From CAZVRZ01 sp964629965 (GTDB lineage: Bacteria; Chloroflexota; Anaerolineae; Anaerolineales; UBA4823), in contig CAZVRZ010000048.1 in the NCBI GenBank assembly GCA_964629965.1, positions 1 to 35,527 of the forward strand: 35,527 nt of DNA, read 5' to 3'. Position numbers and translations under genes: made by a program. Positions 6,861 to 13,556 of the stretch are shown here, one piece after another (position 1 is the stretch's first letter; the number at the start of each line of letters is the position of its first letter). A model generated the notes under the pieces. That model ran no database searches and was not told where the DNA came from. It saw only the letters and a program-made list of their open reading frames with translations.

Positions 6861-8036
6861 ATGAAGCTTATTGATGGAATTCCGGTCTGGGGCGATCCGG
6901 TCGACGAAAGCGCTATAAAACAGATCAAGAACTGTGCCAAAACTGCCGACAAGGTGGCCCTGATGGCCGATCATCACAAGGGGTACGCGGTGCCCATCGG
7001 CGGTATTGTAGCCTACAGCGATAAGATCAGCCCTTCGGGGGTTGGGTATGATATTGCCTGCGGCAACAAAGCTGTGCGGATCGATTTGCCCGTTGAAGAT
7101 GTCAGGGCTCACATTCGCACGATCATGGATGACATCTGGCATCATCTCTCTTTTGGGATTGGGCGCAAGAACGATACCCCGGTTGATCACGAGCTTTTTG
7201 ATGACCCTGCCTGGAAATTGAAGGCCATATCGCCGCTCAAACAGATGGCTCACCAGCAGCTTGGTACGATCGGCTCCGGCAATCATTTTGTCGATATATT
7301 AGAAGACGAACAGCGTCGGGTCTGGATCGGTGTGCATTTCGGCTCGCGCGGCCTGGGTCATCGCACCGCTACCTATTTTCTGAAGGCTGGTGGCGCCAAG
7401 GACGGCATGGATGTCGATCCGCTGGTGCTGCGAGCCGATTCCAACCTGGGCACGGACTACCTGGTTTGCATGCACCTTGCCGGCCGGTATGCTTATGCTG
7501 GGCGCGATTGGGTGTGCGTCGAAGTGGCGCGCCTGTTGGGCGCACATATTTTGGAAGAGGTGCACAACCATCACAATTTTGCGTGGAGGGAACGCCACGG
7601 CGGGCAGGATCTATGGGTGGTGCGAAAGGGAGCCACGCCGGCCTTTCCAGGGCAGAAGGGTTTTGTAGGCGGCTCGATGGGCGATATTTCCGTGATCCTG
7701 GAAGGGGTTGAATCCAGGGATGCCCAATATTCGTTATATTCCACGGTGCATGGAGCCGGCCGGGTGATGAGCCGCACCGCGGCGCGTGGCAAAGTAGATC
7801 GCCGGACCGGACGGGTGATTTCGCCAGGCCAGGTGTCGCGTTCCATGATGATGGAATGGGTGCGAGGCCAGGGTGTAGAGTTACGCGGCGCCGGCACAGA
7901 CGAGTCGCCGCACTGTTACAAACGCTTGCCCGAGGTGCTCAGACAGCAAGGCAGCGCAATCCGTATTCTACATACGCTCAAGCCCATCGGTGTGGCGATG
8001 GCGGGCGACAACGAAGTTGACCCTTATAAGGATTAG
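6861..8036 (+). CDS. rtcB: RtcB family RNA ligase
   Basis: 391 residues, close to the 408 of E. coli RtcB. The protein joins RNA 2',3'-cyclic phosphate or 3'-phosphate ends to 5'-OH ends using GTP and Mn2+, in tRNA splicing or RNA repair. Metal and active-site motifs are visible: GVGYDIACGNK (Asp64, Cys67), GSGNHFVDI, VHFGSRGLGH, HNHHNFAWRE, RKGATPAFPG, and the guanylylated-His motif VHGAGRVMSR. The start is the ATG one base after the ferredoxin stop; a longer frame upstream would overlap that gene entirely. Co-expression with an iron-sulphur winged-helix protein is unusual and could indicate redox-linked RNA repair (inference). Confidence 0.93.
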   Translation: MKLIDGIPVWGDPVDESAIKQIKNCAKTADKVALMADHHKGYAVPIGGIVAYSDKISPSGVGYDIACGNKAVRIDLPVEDVRAHIRTIMDDIWHHLSFGIGRKNDTPVDHELFDDPAWKLKAISPLKQMAHQQLGTIGSGNHFVDILEDEQRRVWIGVHFGSRGLGHRTATYFLKAGGAKDGMDVDPLVLRADSNLGTDYLVCMHLAGRYAYAGRDWVCVEVARLLGAHILEEVHNHHNFAWRERHGGQDLWVVRKGATPAFPGQKGFVGGSMGDISVILEGVESRDAQYSLYSTVHGAGRVMSRTAARGKVDRRTGRVISPGQVSRSMMMEWVRGQGVELRGAGTDESPHCYKRLPEVLRQQGSAIRILHTLKPIGVAMAGDNEVDPYKD

Positions 8037-8045
8037 CAGGAGGCG

Positions 8046-8061
8046 GAGTTGAGTACAACTC
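8046..8061. repeat. Palindrome family A over the NUDIX start site
   Basis: Perfect GAGTTGAGTACAACTC. Its TTG (8049-8051) is the best-placed start codon of the NUDIX gene, 5 bases after AGGAGG. Confidence 0.85.
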
Positions 8062-8540
8062 GGACGATAAACACCATGCGCATATTAGAAGGAGACCGCA
8101 TTGGCAAGCTGGGGCGCATCCGCTGCGGTTGCTCGGCAACGATCTTTGACCTCGCTGGCGAGAAGATTCTGCTTACCCGCCGCTCGGACAACGGTCAGTG
8201 GTGCTTACCAGGCGGTGGAATAGACCCGGGCGAAAGCGCGGCCGAAGCCTGCCAGCGCGAGGTGTGGGAAGAAACGGGTCTGCGCGTGCGCCTCAAGCGG
8301 TTGACCGGTATCTATAGCAGCCCGCACCGGTTGATCGAATATCCCGATGGCAACCGGTTCCAGATCGTGGCTTTCAACTTTGAGGCTGAAGTGCTCCAGG
8401 GTGAGCTTAAGCTCAGCGATGAAACCCTGGAGGTAGGTTTTATCCCGCTGGCACAGATCGACCAGCTTGACTTATTGACGATCCACCGGGAGCGTATCCA
8501 GGATGCCCTGGCGCAGCAGTCCGAGGCTTTTTTTCGATAA
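8049..8540 (+). CDS. NUDIX hydrolase
   Basis: 163 residues. The NUDIX box GX5EX7REUXEEXGU is present: GGIDPGESAAEACQREVWEETGL with slight variation, residues about 56-78. It would hydrolyse a nucleoside diphosphate linked to another moiety, with Mg2+ held by the box glutamates; the substrate is unknown. The TTG at 8049 has AGGAGG at 8038-8043 with a 5-base gap and is the best start. An ATG at 8076 lacks a Shine-Dalgarno. The TTG start thus sits inside a family A palindrome and the protein begins MSTTRTINT. It lies 12 bp after rtcB and is probably in the same operon. Confidence 0.88.
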   Translation: MSTTRTINTMRILEGDRIGKLGRIRCGCSATIFDLAGEKILLTRRSDNGQWCLPGGGIDPGESAAEACQREVWEETGLRVRLKRLTGIYSSPHRLIEYPDGNRFQIVAFNFEAEVLQGELKLSDETLEVGFIPLAQIDQLDLLTIHRERIQDALAQQSEAFFR

Positions 8541-8611
8541 GGTAGAATTTATTCACCATCCAAAACAGTCCCAGGTTGATCCCTTAGGATAGCACAATAA
8601 CAGGTAGTTAT

Positions 8612-8947
8612 ATGGCTGATGAAACTGAGCAGAATCATTCGAAAACGATCAAACTATATGAGGATAGCAGTGAGACCGCGGTAAATAACACCGCGCGCTA
8701 CGTCACCGCTGAGATCCACGCAGATGGCAGCCTGGCACTGTATTGCCAGGATATAGGTCAAATGCCGCTCGAGTTTTGGGGCGATTCGGATTATGAATTT
8801 TGGGTGACCGTTCCTGCCGCTCATAAAGATGCGCTGCTGCTGGCGTTGATCGAGAAGGTTTATCAGGGCGACTCTCAAGCAGTAGATCATATACGCGACC
8901 TGCTCAAAGCCCATGATATCGAGCATCATTTCGATCAATGGATGTGA
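8612..8947 (+). CDS. Small conserved-looking protein of unknown function
   Basis: 111 residues, acidic, no signal peptide or membrane segment. The middle reads as a compact alpha/beta domain: VTAEIHADGSLALYCQDIG, then YEFWVTVPAAHKDALLLALI, then a helical HIRDLLKAHDIEHHFDQW. I recall similar short uncharacterised proteins but can assign no function. A family B palindrome is translated as TAVNNTAR near residues 23-30, in a frame different from the KEHR frame used elsewhere. Spacing to the NUDIX gene is 71 bp and the Shine-Dalgarno is weak (caggtag). Confidence 0.65.
   Translation: MADETEQNHSKTIKLYEDSSETAVNNTARYVTAEIHADGSLALYCQDIGQMPLEFWGDSDYEFWVTVPAAHKDALLLALIEKVYQGDSQAVDHIRDLLKAHDIEHHFDQWM
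8678..8694. repeat. Palindrome family B copy
   Basis: GCGGTAAATAACACCGC inside the small unknown gene. It is read in the AVNNTA frame, showing that the element is tolerated in more than one frame. Confidence 0.75.
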
Positions 8948-8956
8948 GGGGCATGT

Positions 8957-9065
8957 GAGTTGATTACAACTCGAGTTGAGTACAAACGGATTGAGTACAA
9001 ACGGATTGGGTACAAACGGATTGGGTACAACCCTCAGAAATGAAAGCTGCGGTAAAGAACACCGC
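8957..9065. repeat. Composite array: family A copies, 15-bp tandem units, then family B
   Basis: GAGTTGATTACAACTC (8957-8972) is followed by four 15-bp units of the type GAGTTGAGTACAAAC / GGATTGGGTACAAAC (8973-9032), then 16 unrelated bases and a perfect family B copy GCGGTAAAGAACACCGC (9049-9065). The array ends 3 bases before the GNAT ATG. Confidence 0.85.
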
Positions 9066-9068
9066 GGC

Positions 9069-9719
9069 ATGGATGAATACCGGCTGGTCGAGCTGCTGAG
9101 CCTTGAAGATGACTTACTGCTACCCTGGCTGGATCTGTACGAGACCGCTTTTCCGCCAAGCGAGCGTGCTTTGGTATCGCAAATTTTGCGTATGCTAAAG
9201 GATCGATCGGGTGAGACCGGTGTAGAGCCGTGCCAAGTGATCCATGCGCTGGTCGATGGAGTTGAGTACAACGGAGTTGAGTACAACTCGGAACGTTCGC
9301 TGGTTGGGATCAGCCTGTGCCAGTTCAATGCATCACTGAAGGCAGGTTTTTTGTGGTACCTGGCCGTCACGCCCGAAATGCGCGGCCAGGGATTGGGAAC
9401 CTGCCTGTACCAAATGGTATGCGAGCAAGTTTTTCGCAGGGCCGAGATACTGATCTTTGAAGTGGAGATGCCGGAGCGGGCACATACCCCTGAAGAGCGC
9501 CAATGGTGCGAACGGCGCATTCGTTTTTACCAGCGCAATGGAGCGCAACTTCTCACCGGCATCCACTATTTACAAACCGTTGGCGCTCACCAACCACCGC
9601 TGCCCATGCATCTCATAGCGCACTCGCACACTGGGATGAGCGCCTCCCAGGTGCTTGAGATTGCTATGCAGATGTTCGGCAGTGCGATCCAACAGACCGG
9701 TGAGCCCGCTCTCATTTGA
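9069..9719 (+). CDS. GNAT family N-acetyltransferase
   Basis: 216 residues from the ATG at 9069. The acetyl-CoA loop is clear: YLAVTPEMRGQGLGTCLYQM (about residues 98-117), with a C-terminal YQRNGAQLL element typical of GNAT motif B. An in-frame TTG at 8976, inside the repeat array, would add 31 residues of STNGL/GTNGL repeats. I chose the ATG because the conserved protein seems to begin there, but it has no Shine-Dalgarno because the array occupies the upstream region. A pair of family A palindromes is read as GVEYNGVEYNS within the first half, in what should be a loop before the core strand. Substrate unknown. Confidence 0.8.
   Translation: MDEYRLVELLSLEDDLLLPWLDLYETAFPPSERALVSQILRMLKDRSGETGVEPCQVIHALVDGVEYNGVEYNSERSLVGISLCQFNASLKAGFLWYLAVTPEMRGQGLGTCLYQMVCEQVFRRAEILIFEVEMPERAHTPEERQWCERRIRFYQRNGAQLLTGIHYLQTVGAHQPPLPMHLIAHSHTGMSASQVLEIAMQMFGSAIQQTGEPALI
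9259..9289. repeat. Palindrome family A pair, 15-bp spacing
   Basis: GAGTTGAGTACAACGG then GAGTTGAGTACAACTC, starting 15 bp apart (9259 and 9274). They are read in frame as VEYNGVEYNS in the GNAT. Confidence 0.85.
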
Positions 9720-9796
9720 CCATCTGGATTCGCAAGCCATGTTTTTTGAGCGCTGTTCTATATTGCAGAATACGTTAAAGAACACACGGAGGAAAA

Positions 9797-10363
9797 ATGG
9801 CCTCGCCAATCGATGAGAAACGCAATTTATGGAAACCTCTGGTTTGGATGGTACTGCTGTGGGCAGGCGGTTTTTTATTGCTGTTGATCAAGCCCTTGTG
9901 GCTGTCGCCTCCGTATTGGCATTGGACTCCCTGGTTGTACCTGCCTTTGTTGTTTGCCTGGCTGCCGGCTTATGTTTGGGCAAAACCCATCCTTTCGCAG
10001 CGATTGAAGCCCGTGCTCCTTTTTCCGCTGGTGTTGTCGGGCCTTGGGTGTATGTTTTGCGGTGTGCAGGTATTGGCGCCGCGCAATGCTTATGAGTTTT
10101 CTATGCCATTACAGCTTGATGTGCAAACCTGCCGCCAGGCAGGCGATTTGACGCGTTGCAGCCTTTGCAGTTACAATTCGGATACCGGCAAGGAGATCGT
10201 GCTGCAATCTGATTTTCGATCTTTATCACTTGGAAATCGAGCCCCCGCGGCCTCTTTGATGTGGCGCACTGGTTTTGTGATGGTGCAGCGCAGCCCGGCT
10301 GGAGGAATGTTGGCATGCCCGGATGTTCAACCGGGAGATGAAGGGATTGAGTACGGACCATGA
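9797..10363 (+). CDS. Membrane protein of unknown function
   Basis: 188 residues. Hydrophobic segments at about residues 13-32, 43-62 and 71-93 suggest three membrane helices. A C-terminal extracytoplasmic domain of about 90 residues follows, with four Cys residues (CRQAGDLTRCSLCSYN and a late Cys) that could form disulphides. GGAGG lies 5 bases before the ATG. The stop overlaps the next start (ATGA), coupling it to the secreted CAP protein, so a role at the cell surface or in handling that protein is possible. I do not recognise the family. Confidence 0.65.
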   Translation: MASPIDEKRNLWKPLVWMVLLWAGGFLLLLIKPLWLSPPYWHWTPWLYLPLLFAWLPAYVWAKPILSQRLKPVLLFPLVLSGLGCMFCGVQVLAPRNAYEFSMPLQLDVQTCRQAGDLTRCSLCSYNSDTGKEIVLQSDFRSLSLGNRAPAASLMWRTGFVMVQRSPAGGMLACPDVQPGDEGIEYGP

Positions 10364-11550
10364 TCAACTTCTCTACAAAATCTTATGCTAAATTGTTCGT
10401 TTTGGTTCTTGCAGCCTGTTCAGTCTTTGTGACCTGGCAGGCGCGTGCGGGAACTTCCACACCCGCCTATTCTGGCTGCGGAGGTGTAATTGCACCAGCC
10501 GTTAACAGCGAGTACGAACAGCAGGTGCTGGATCTGGTGAATGAGGAGCGGCAAAATGCTGGTTTGCCGCCGCTTAAACTGGTGCAGGAATTGACCAATT
10601 CGGCGCGTTACCATGCCACCGACATGGGCCAGGATAATTATTTTAACCATGATACCTACGATCGAGTTAACTCGAGCTTACAATTCGTTTGCGATACCTG
10701 GCAGCGCATTCTCAGCTTTTATCCTCCTAATTGGAGTTCATTGGCAGAGAACATTGCGGCTGGATATGGCTCTCCGCAGGATGTTATGACGGGCTGGATG
10801 AACAGTACCGGGCATCGCAACAACATCTTATCCGCCAATTCATGGGAGATGGGCGTGGGGTATTATGACTTGGGAGGAGATTATGGGCGTTATTGGGTGC
10901 AAAACTTTGGCCGCCGCCGAGACTATTATCCTCTTCTGATTAATCGTGATGCTGCCAGCACGGACAACCGGCAGGTTTCGTTGTATATCTATGGCACCTG
11001 GACCGAAGTACGCTTGCGCAACGATAGCGGCGAGTTGTACCCAACTCAGTGGTCAGCCTGGATGCCTTTCTCCAATACCATGCCCTGGACTTTGGAGCAC
11101 GGGGTGGGTTTGCATACGGTTTATGCAGAAATGCGCACGGATACCCAGAGCGCTGCCAGCCAGGATAGCATTGATCTCTCATCAGATCTCGTACCCGTAT
11201 TGGGCAACCTACCCGATGCATTGGCGTTCCGCTACAGCCGCCCTGGGCAGGTAGCAATACCTGCCGAATATGTGCTAACGCCACAGAACACTGGCGCCGG
11301 TGATGGTTTAACCTGGCAGGTCGCCGGCAGCGGCGCTTGGTTTGCGATCACACCACTGCAGGGAGTTACCCCCGCGCCTTTTACGGTTTCATTACAAGGT
11401 TTAGATGCATTGAGTGCTGGTACGTATACTGGATCGATCACCGTCACGGCGACTGACCCGGCCGAAGGTTCTCCCCACGCGATTGCGCTTACGCTCGAAG
11501 TGGTGGATAATGTATTTCAGCAAGTTTTCTTGCCGTTCATAAGAAAGTAA
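10360..11550 (+). CDS. Secreted CAP (SCP/PR1-like) domain protein
   Basis: 396 residues. A signal peptide occupies about residues 1-30 (YAKLFVLVLAACSVFV). The CAP domain spans about residues 50-190: VLDLVNEERQNAGLPPL, ARYHATDMG, SLAENIAAGY, MNSTGHRNNIL and YWVQNFG, the usual blocks with the conserved His and Glu residues. The C-terminal part includes a BACON-like beta domain (LTWQVAGSGAWFAITPLQG). The last residues, VFLPFIRK, resemble the end of the edge protein at 35294. A family A palindrome is read as GELYPTQW between domains. CAP proteins are extracellular; the bacterial function is generally unknown. Confidence 0.88.
   Translation: MINFSTKSYAKLFVLVLAACSVFVTWQARAGTSTPAYSGCGGVIAPAVNSEYEQQVLDLVNEERQNAGLPPLKLVQELTNSARYHATDMGQDNYFNHDTYDRVNSSLQFVCDTWQRILSFYPPNWSSLAENIAAGYGSPQDVMTGWMNSTGHRNNILSANSWEMGVGYYDLGGDYGRYWVQNFGRRRDYYPLLINRDAASTDNRQVSLYIYGTWTEVRLRNDSGELYPTQWSAWMPFSNTMPWTLEHGVGLHTVYAEMRTDTQSAASQDSIDLSSDLVPVLGNLPDALAFRYSRPGQVAIPAEYVLTPQNTGAGDGLTWQVAGSGAWFAITPLQGVTPAPFTVSLQGLDALSAGTYTGSITVTATDPAEGSPHAIALTLEVVDNVFQQVFLPFIRK
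11032..11047. repeat. Palindrome family A copy in the CAP gene
   Basis: GAGTTGTACCCAACTC, read in frame as ELYPTQ in the inter-domain region. Confidence 0.75.
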
Positions 11551-11569
11551 ACTTTAAAAGAAGGTTAAC

Positions 11570-12883
11570 ATGCGTGCAAACCGATCGTCATTGTTCTTTA
11601 CCGCCATTGCCATGGTGTTGTTGGCTGCCTGTGCCCCGGCTACGGTCACCCCGGCGCCAGTGGATATAGATGCGCAGGTGGCCATCATTGTGGCTCAAAC
11701 ACAAACGGCCATAGCCCAGGCGCAGCCTCCCGACCCAACGGTCGCGCTGAACATAAACGCGCAACCCCCGACCGAAACCATCCCCGCAGCGGCATTGGAA
11801 GCCTCGGCGACATCCACCGCTACTTCCGAACCTACGCAAGAACTCACTGCTACGACGCAACCAGCGGTGAGCGGCGGGCGCTTGTTGGTGACGCTGGTGA
11901 ACCCTCCCACGGATTCGGCCCTCTTTCCACCTTCTCCATTAATTGTGTATGCCCGTGAGATCGGCAGCGGCGCTTTCTATCGTTTGGAGATGTCCGTCGG
12001 CACCGGTATGAACCAATTGACCCTTGAAGTGCCGGTTGGAAGATATGAAGTGGTTGCCCGAGCAGCAGATTATCATGCCTATCCCTATTATTTTTCTGCC
12101 TGGCAAGGTGATGGCAAATTGCAAATCTTCGATGTTCAGGATGGAGAATTGAACAGTTTACCACTGCTCAGCCAGCCGGGAGCATTCTGCGCCACGCCTT
12201 ACATTGTTCCACTCTCGCCGGATGGACTCCTTCCAGCCAGCAACGAACCATCCTATCAGCAGTTGTTGAAGTGCGACCAGCCGCAGGTCACGCCCACCAT
12301 CTCGACGCAAGGACTGCCCGAGCTGGGCGATCCGGATTGGAAAGATACTTTCGAAAGCAGTTCGGCCTGGTATGCGTTTGATGAGAGTGATTATAGCTTT
12401 GGCGTCAAAGACGGGCGTTTCCGGATAGTTGCCAAGCAGGCGGATACCGGCGACCGTTGGAACTCAGCTAATGGGAAGAAGGTTAAAAACTTTTACCTGG
12501 AAGCGGTTTTTACTATGGGACCCACCTGTTCTGGCAGGGATCGTTATGGCTTGTTGGTGCGCGCCCCCGAGCCGGAATATGGTTACGTGGTCAGCTTTTC
12601 TTGTGATGGTTACTTCCGGATGTATGTGTGGGATAACAACTACCGGGCGATCCAGGAATGGAAGAGCAGTGAGGCGATCAAGAAAGGGTCTGCTGAAACC
12701 AATCGCCTGGGCATCTGGTTCCAGGGCAGTACGATTCGCCTGTATGCCAACGGTCAATTGTTGGGTGAATACATCGATGGGATTTATGCGGAAGGTGGAA
12801 TTGGCCTGATGGTCGGTGCGCCCAACACATCCGGCCTGGAGGTGTGGGTAGAAGAAATTGCTTATTGGAATTTGGATCAGTAA
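11570..12883 (+). CDS. Lipoprotein with Thr/Ala-rich linker and C-terminal jelly-roll-like domain
   Basis: 437 residues. The signal peptide ends in the lipobox LLAAC with Cys21 as the lipidation site. Residues about 22-100 are a low-complexity Ala/Thr/Pro/Gln linker (QTQTAIAQAQ, TSTATSEPTQE). Residues 105-180 form a beta domain. Residues about 255-437 look like a concanavalin/LamG-like sandwich (WKDTFESSSAWYAFDESD, RYGLLVRAPEPEYGYVVSF, RLGIWFQGSTIRLYANGQ), often found in carbohydrate-binding or 3-keto-disaccharide-hydrolase-like proteins. Such a protein would be anchored to the membrane and face outward. GAAGG precedes the ATG; it is 19 bp after the CAP gene. Confidence 0.75.
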   Translation: MRANRSSLFFTAIAMVLLAACAPATVTPAPVDIDAQVAIIVAQTQTAIAQAQPPDPTVALNINAQPPTETIPAAALEASATSTATSEPTQELTATTQPAVSGGRLLVTLVNPPTDSALFPPSPLIVYAREIGSGAFYRLEMSVGTGMNQLTLEVPVGRYEVVARAADYHAYPYYFSAWQGDGKLQIFDVQDGELNSLPLLSQPGAFCATPYIVPLSPDGLLPASNEPSYQQLLKCDQPQVTPTISTQGLPELGDPDWKDTFESSSAWYAFDESDYSFGVKDGRFRIVAKQADTGDRWNSANGKKVKNFYLEAVFTMGPTCSGRDRYGLLVRAPEPEYGYVVSFSCDGYFRMYVWDNNYRAIQEWKSSEAIKKGSAETNRLGIWFQGSTIRLYANGQLLGEYIDGIYAEGGIGLMVGAPNTSGLEVWVEEIAYWNLDQ

Positions 12884-12898
12884 GAGAAGGATGGTAGT

Positions 12899-13543
12899 AT
12901 GACCAAACGTCTGATTGTGGTTGCAGGCAACATCGGTGTGGGGAAAACCTCGCTTGCCGAGCGTATTGGAGCGCGCCTGGGCTGGCTGTCAGCTTTTGAA
13001 TCCGTGGCAGATAATCCGTACTTGCCCGATTTTTACGCCGACATGCGCAACTGGTCATTTCATTTGCAGGTATTTTTCCTGGGACATCGCGCCCAACAAT
13101 ACCTGGATCTGGCCGCCAACCCGCAATCGGCAATCCTGGATCGAAGCATTTACGAAGATGCGTTCATCTTCGCGCGTGCTTTGAATCACATGGGCAACTT
13201 GAGCGAACGCGACTACCTTTCTTATCGCCGGGTGTTCGATCTGGTGGTAAAGCATCTGCCTCCGCCTGATTTGCTGATCTATTTGCGTGCGCCTGTGGGG
13301 GTGCTGGTCAAACGCATCCAGAATCGTGGTCGAGAGATGGAAAGCGGCATCTCGCCCGAGTACCTGCAGTTGTTGGAAACATTCTACGATGATTGGATGG
13401 CTACTTTTGATCTATGCCCGGTGCTGACCATCCATACCGATGATCTGGATTTTGTGCACAAACACAAGCACCTGGATATAGTGGTGCAGCGCATCCAGGA
13501 TAGGCTGGTGGGCAAAGAAGATTTGGTTTTGACCAACTCGTAA
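12899..13543 (+). CDS. Deoxynucleoside kinase
   Basis: 214 residues, matching the dCK/dGK/dAK family length. The P-loop GNIGVGKTS is at residues 10-18; the ESVADNPYLPDFY substrate-binding stretch follows; the DRSIYEDAFIF motif (DRS at about residues 81-83) and an Arg-rich lid (KRIQNRGREME) are present. The enzyme phosphorylates a deoxynucleoside with ATP in the salvage pathway, in the cytoplasm. The family member (deoxyadenosine versus deoxyguanosine kinase) cannot be decided by eye. It sits 15 bp after the lipoprotein gene, ends this plus-strand run, and is convergent with the DegT gene. Confidence 0.9.
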   Translation: MTKRLIVVAGNIGVGKTSLAERIGARLGWLSAFESVADNPYLPDFYADMRNWSFHLQVFFLGHRAQQYLDLAANPQSAILDRSIYEDAFIFARALNHMGNLSERDYLSYRRVFDLVVKHLPPPDLLIYLRAPVGVLVKRIQNRGREMESGISPEYLQLLETFYDDWMATFDLCPVLTIHTDDLDFVHKHKHLDIVVQRIQDRLVGKEDLVLTNS

Positions 13544-13556
13544 AAATTTCTTTTCG

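Noticed and set aside
10660..10680. cgagttaactcgag as another family A copy
   Set aside because: It lacks the RGTA loop and the GTTG/CAAC inner arms; it is a chance GAGTTAACTC palindrome in the CAP gene.
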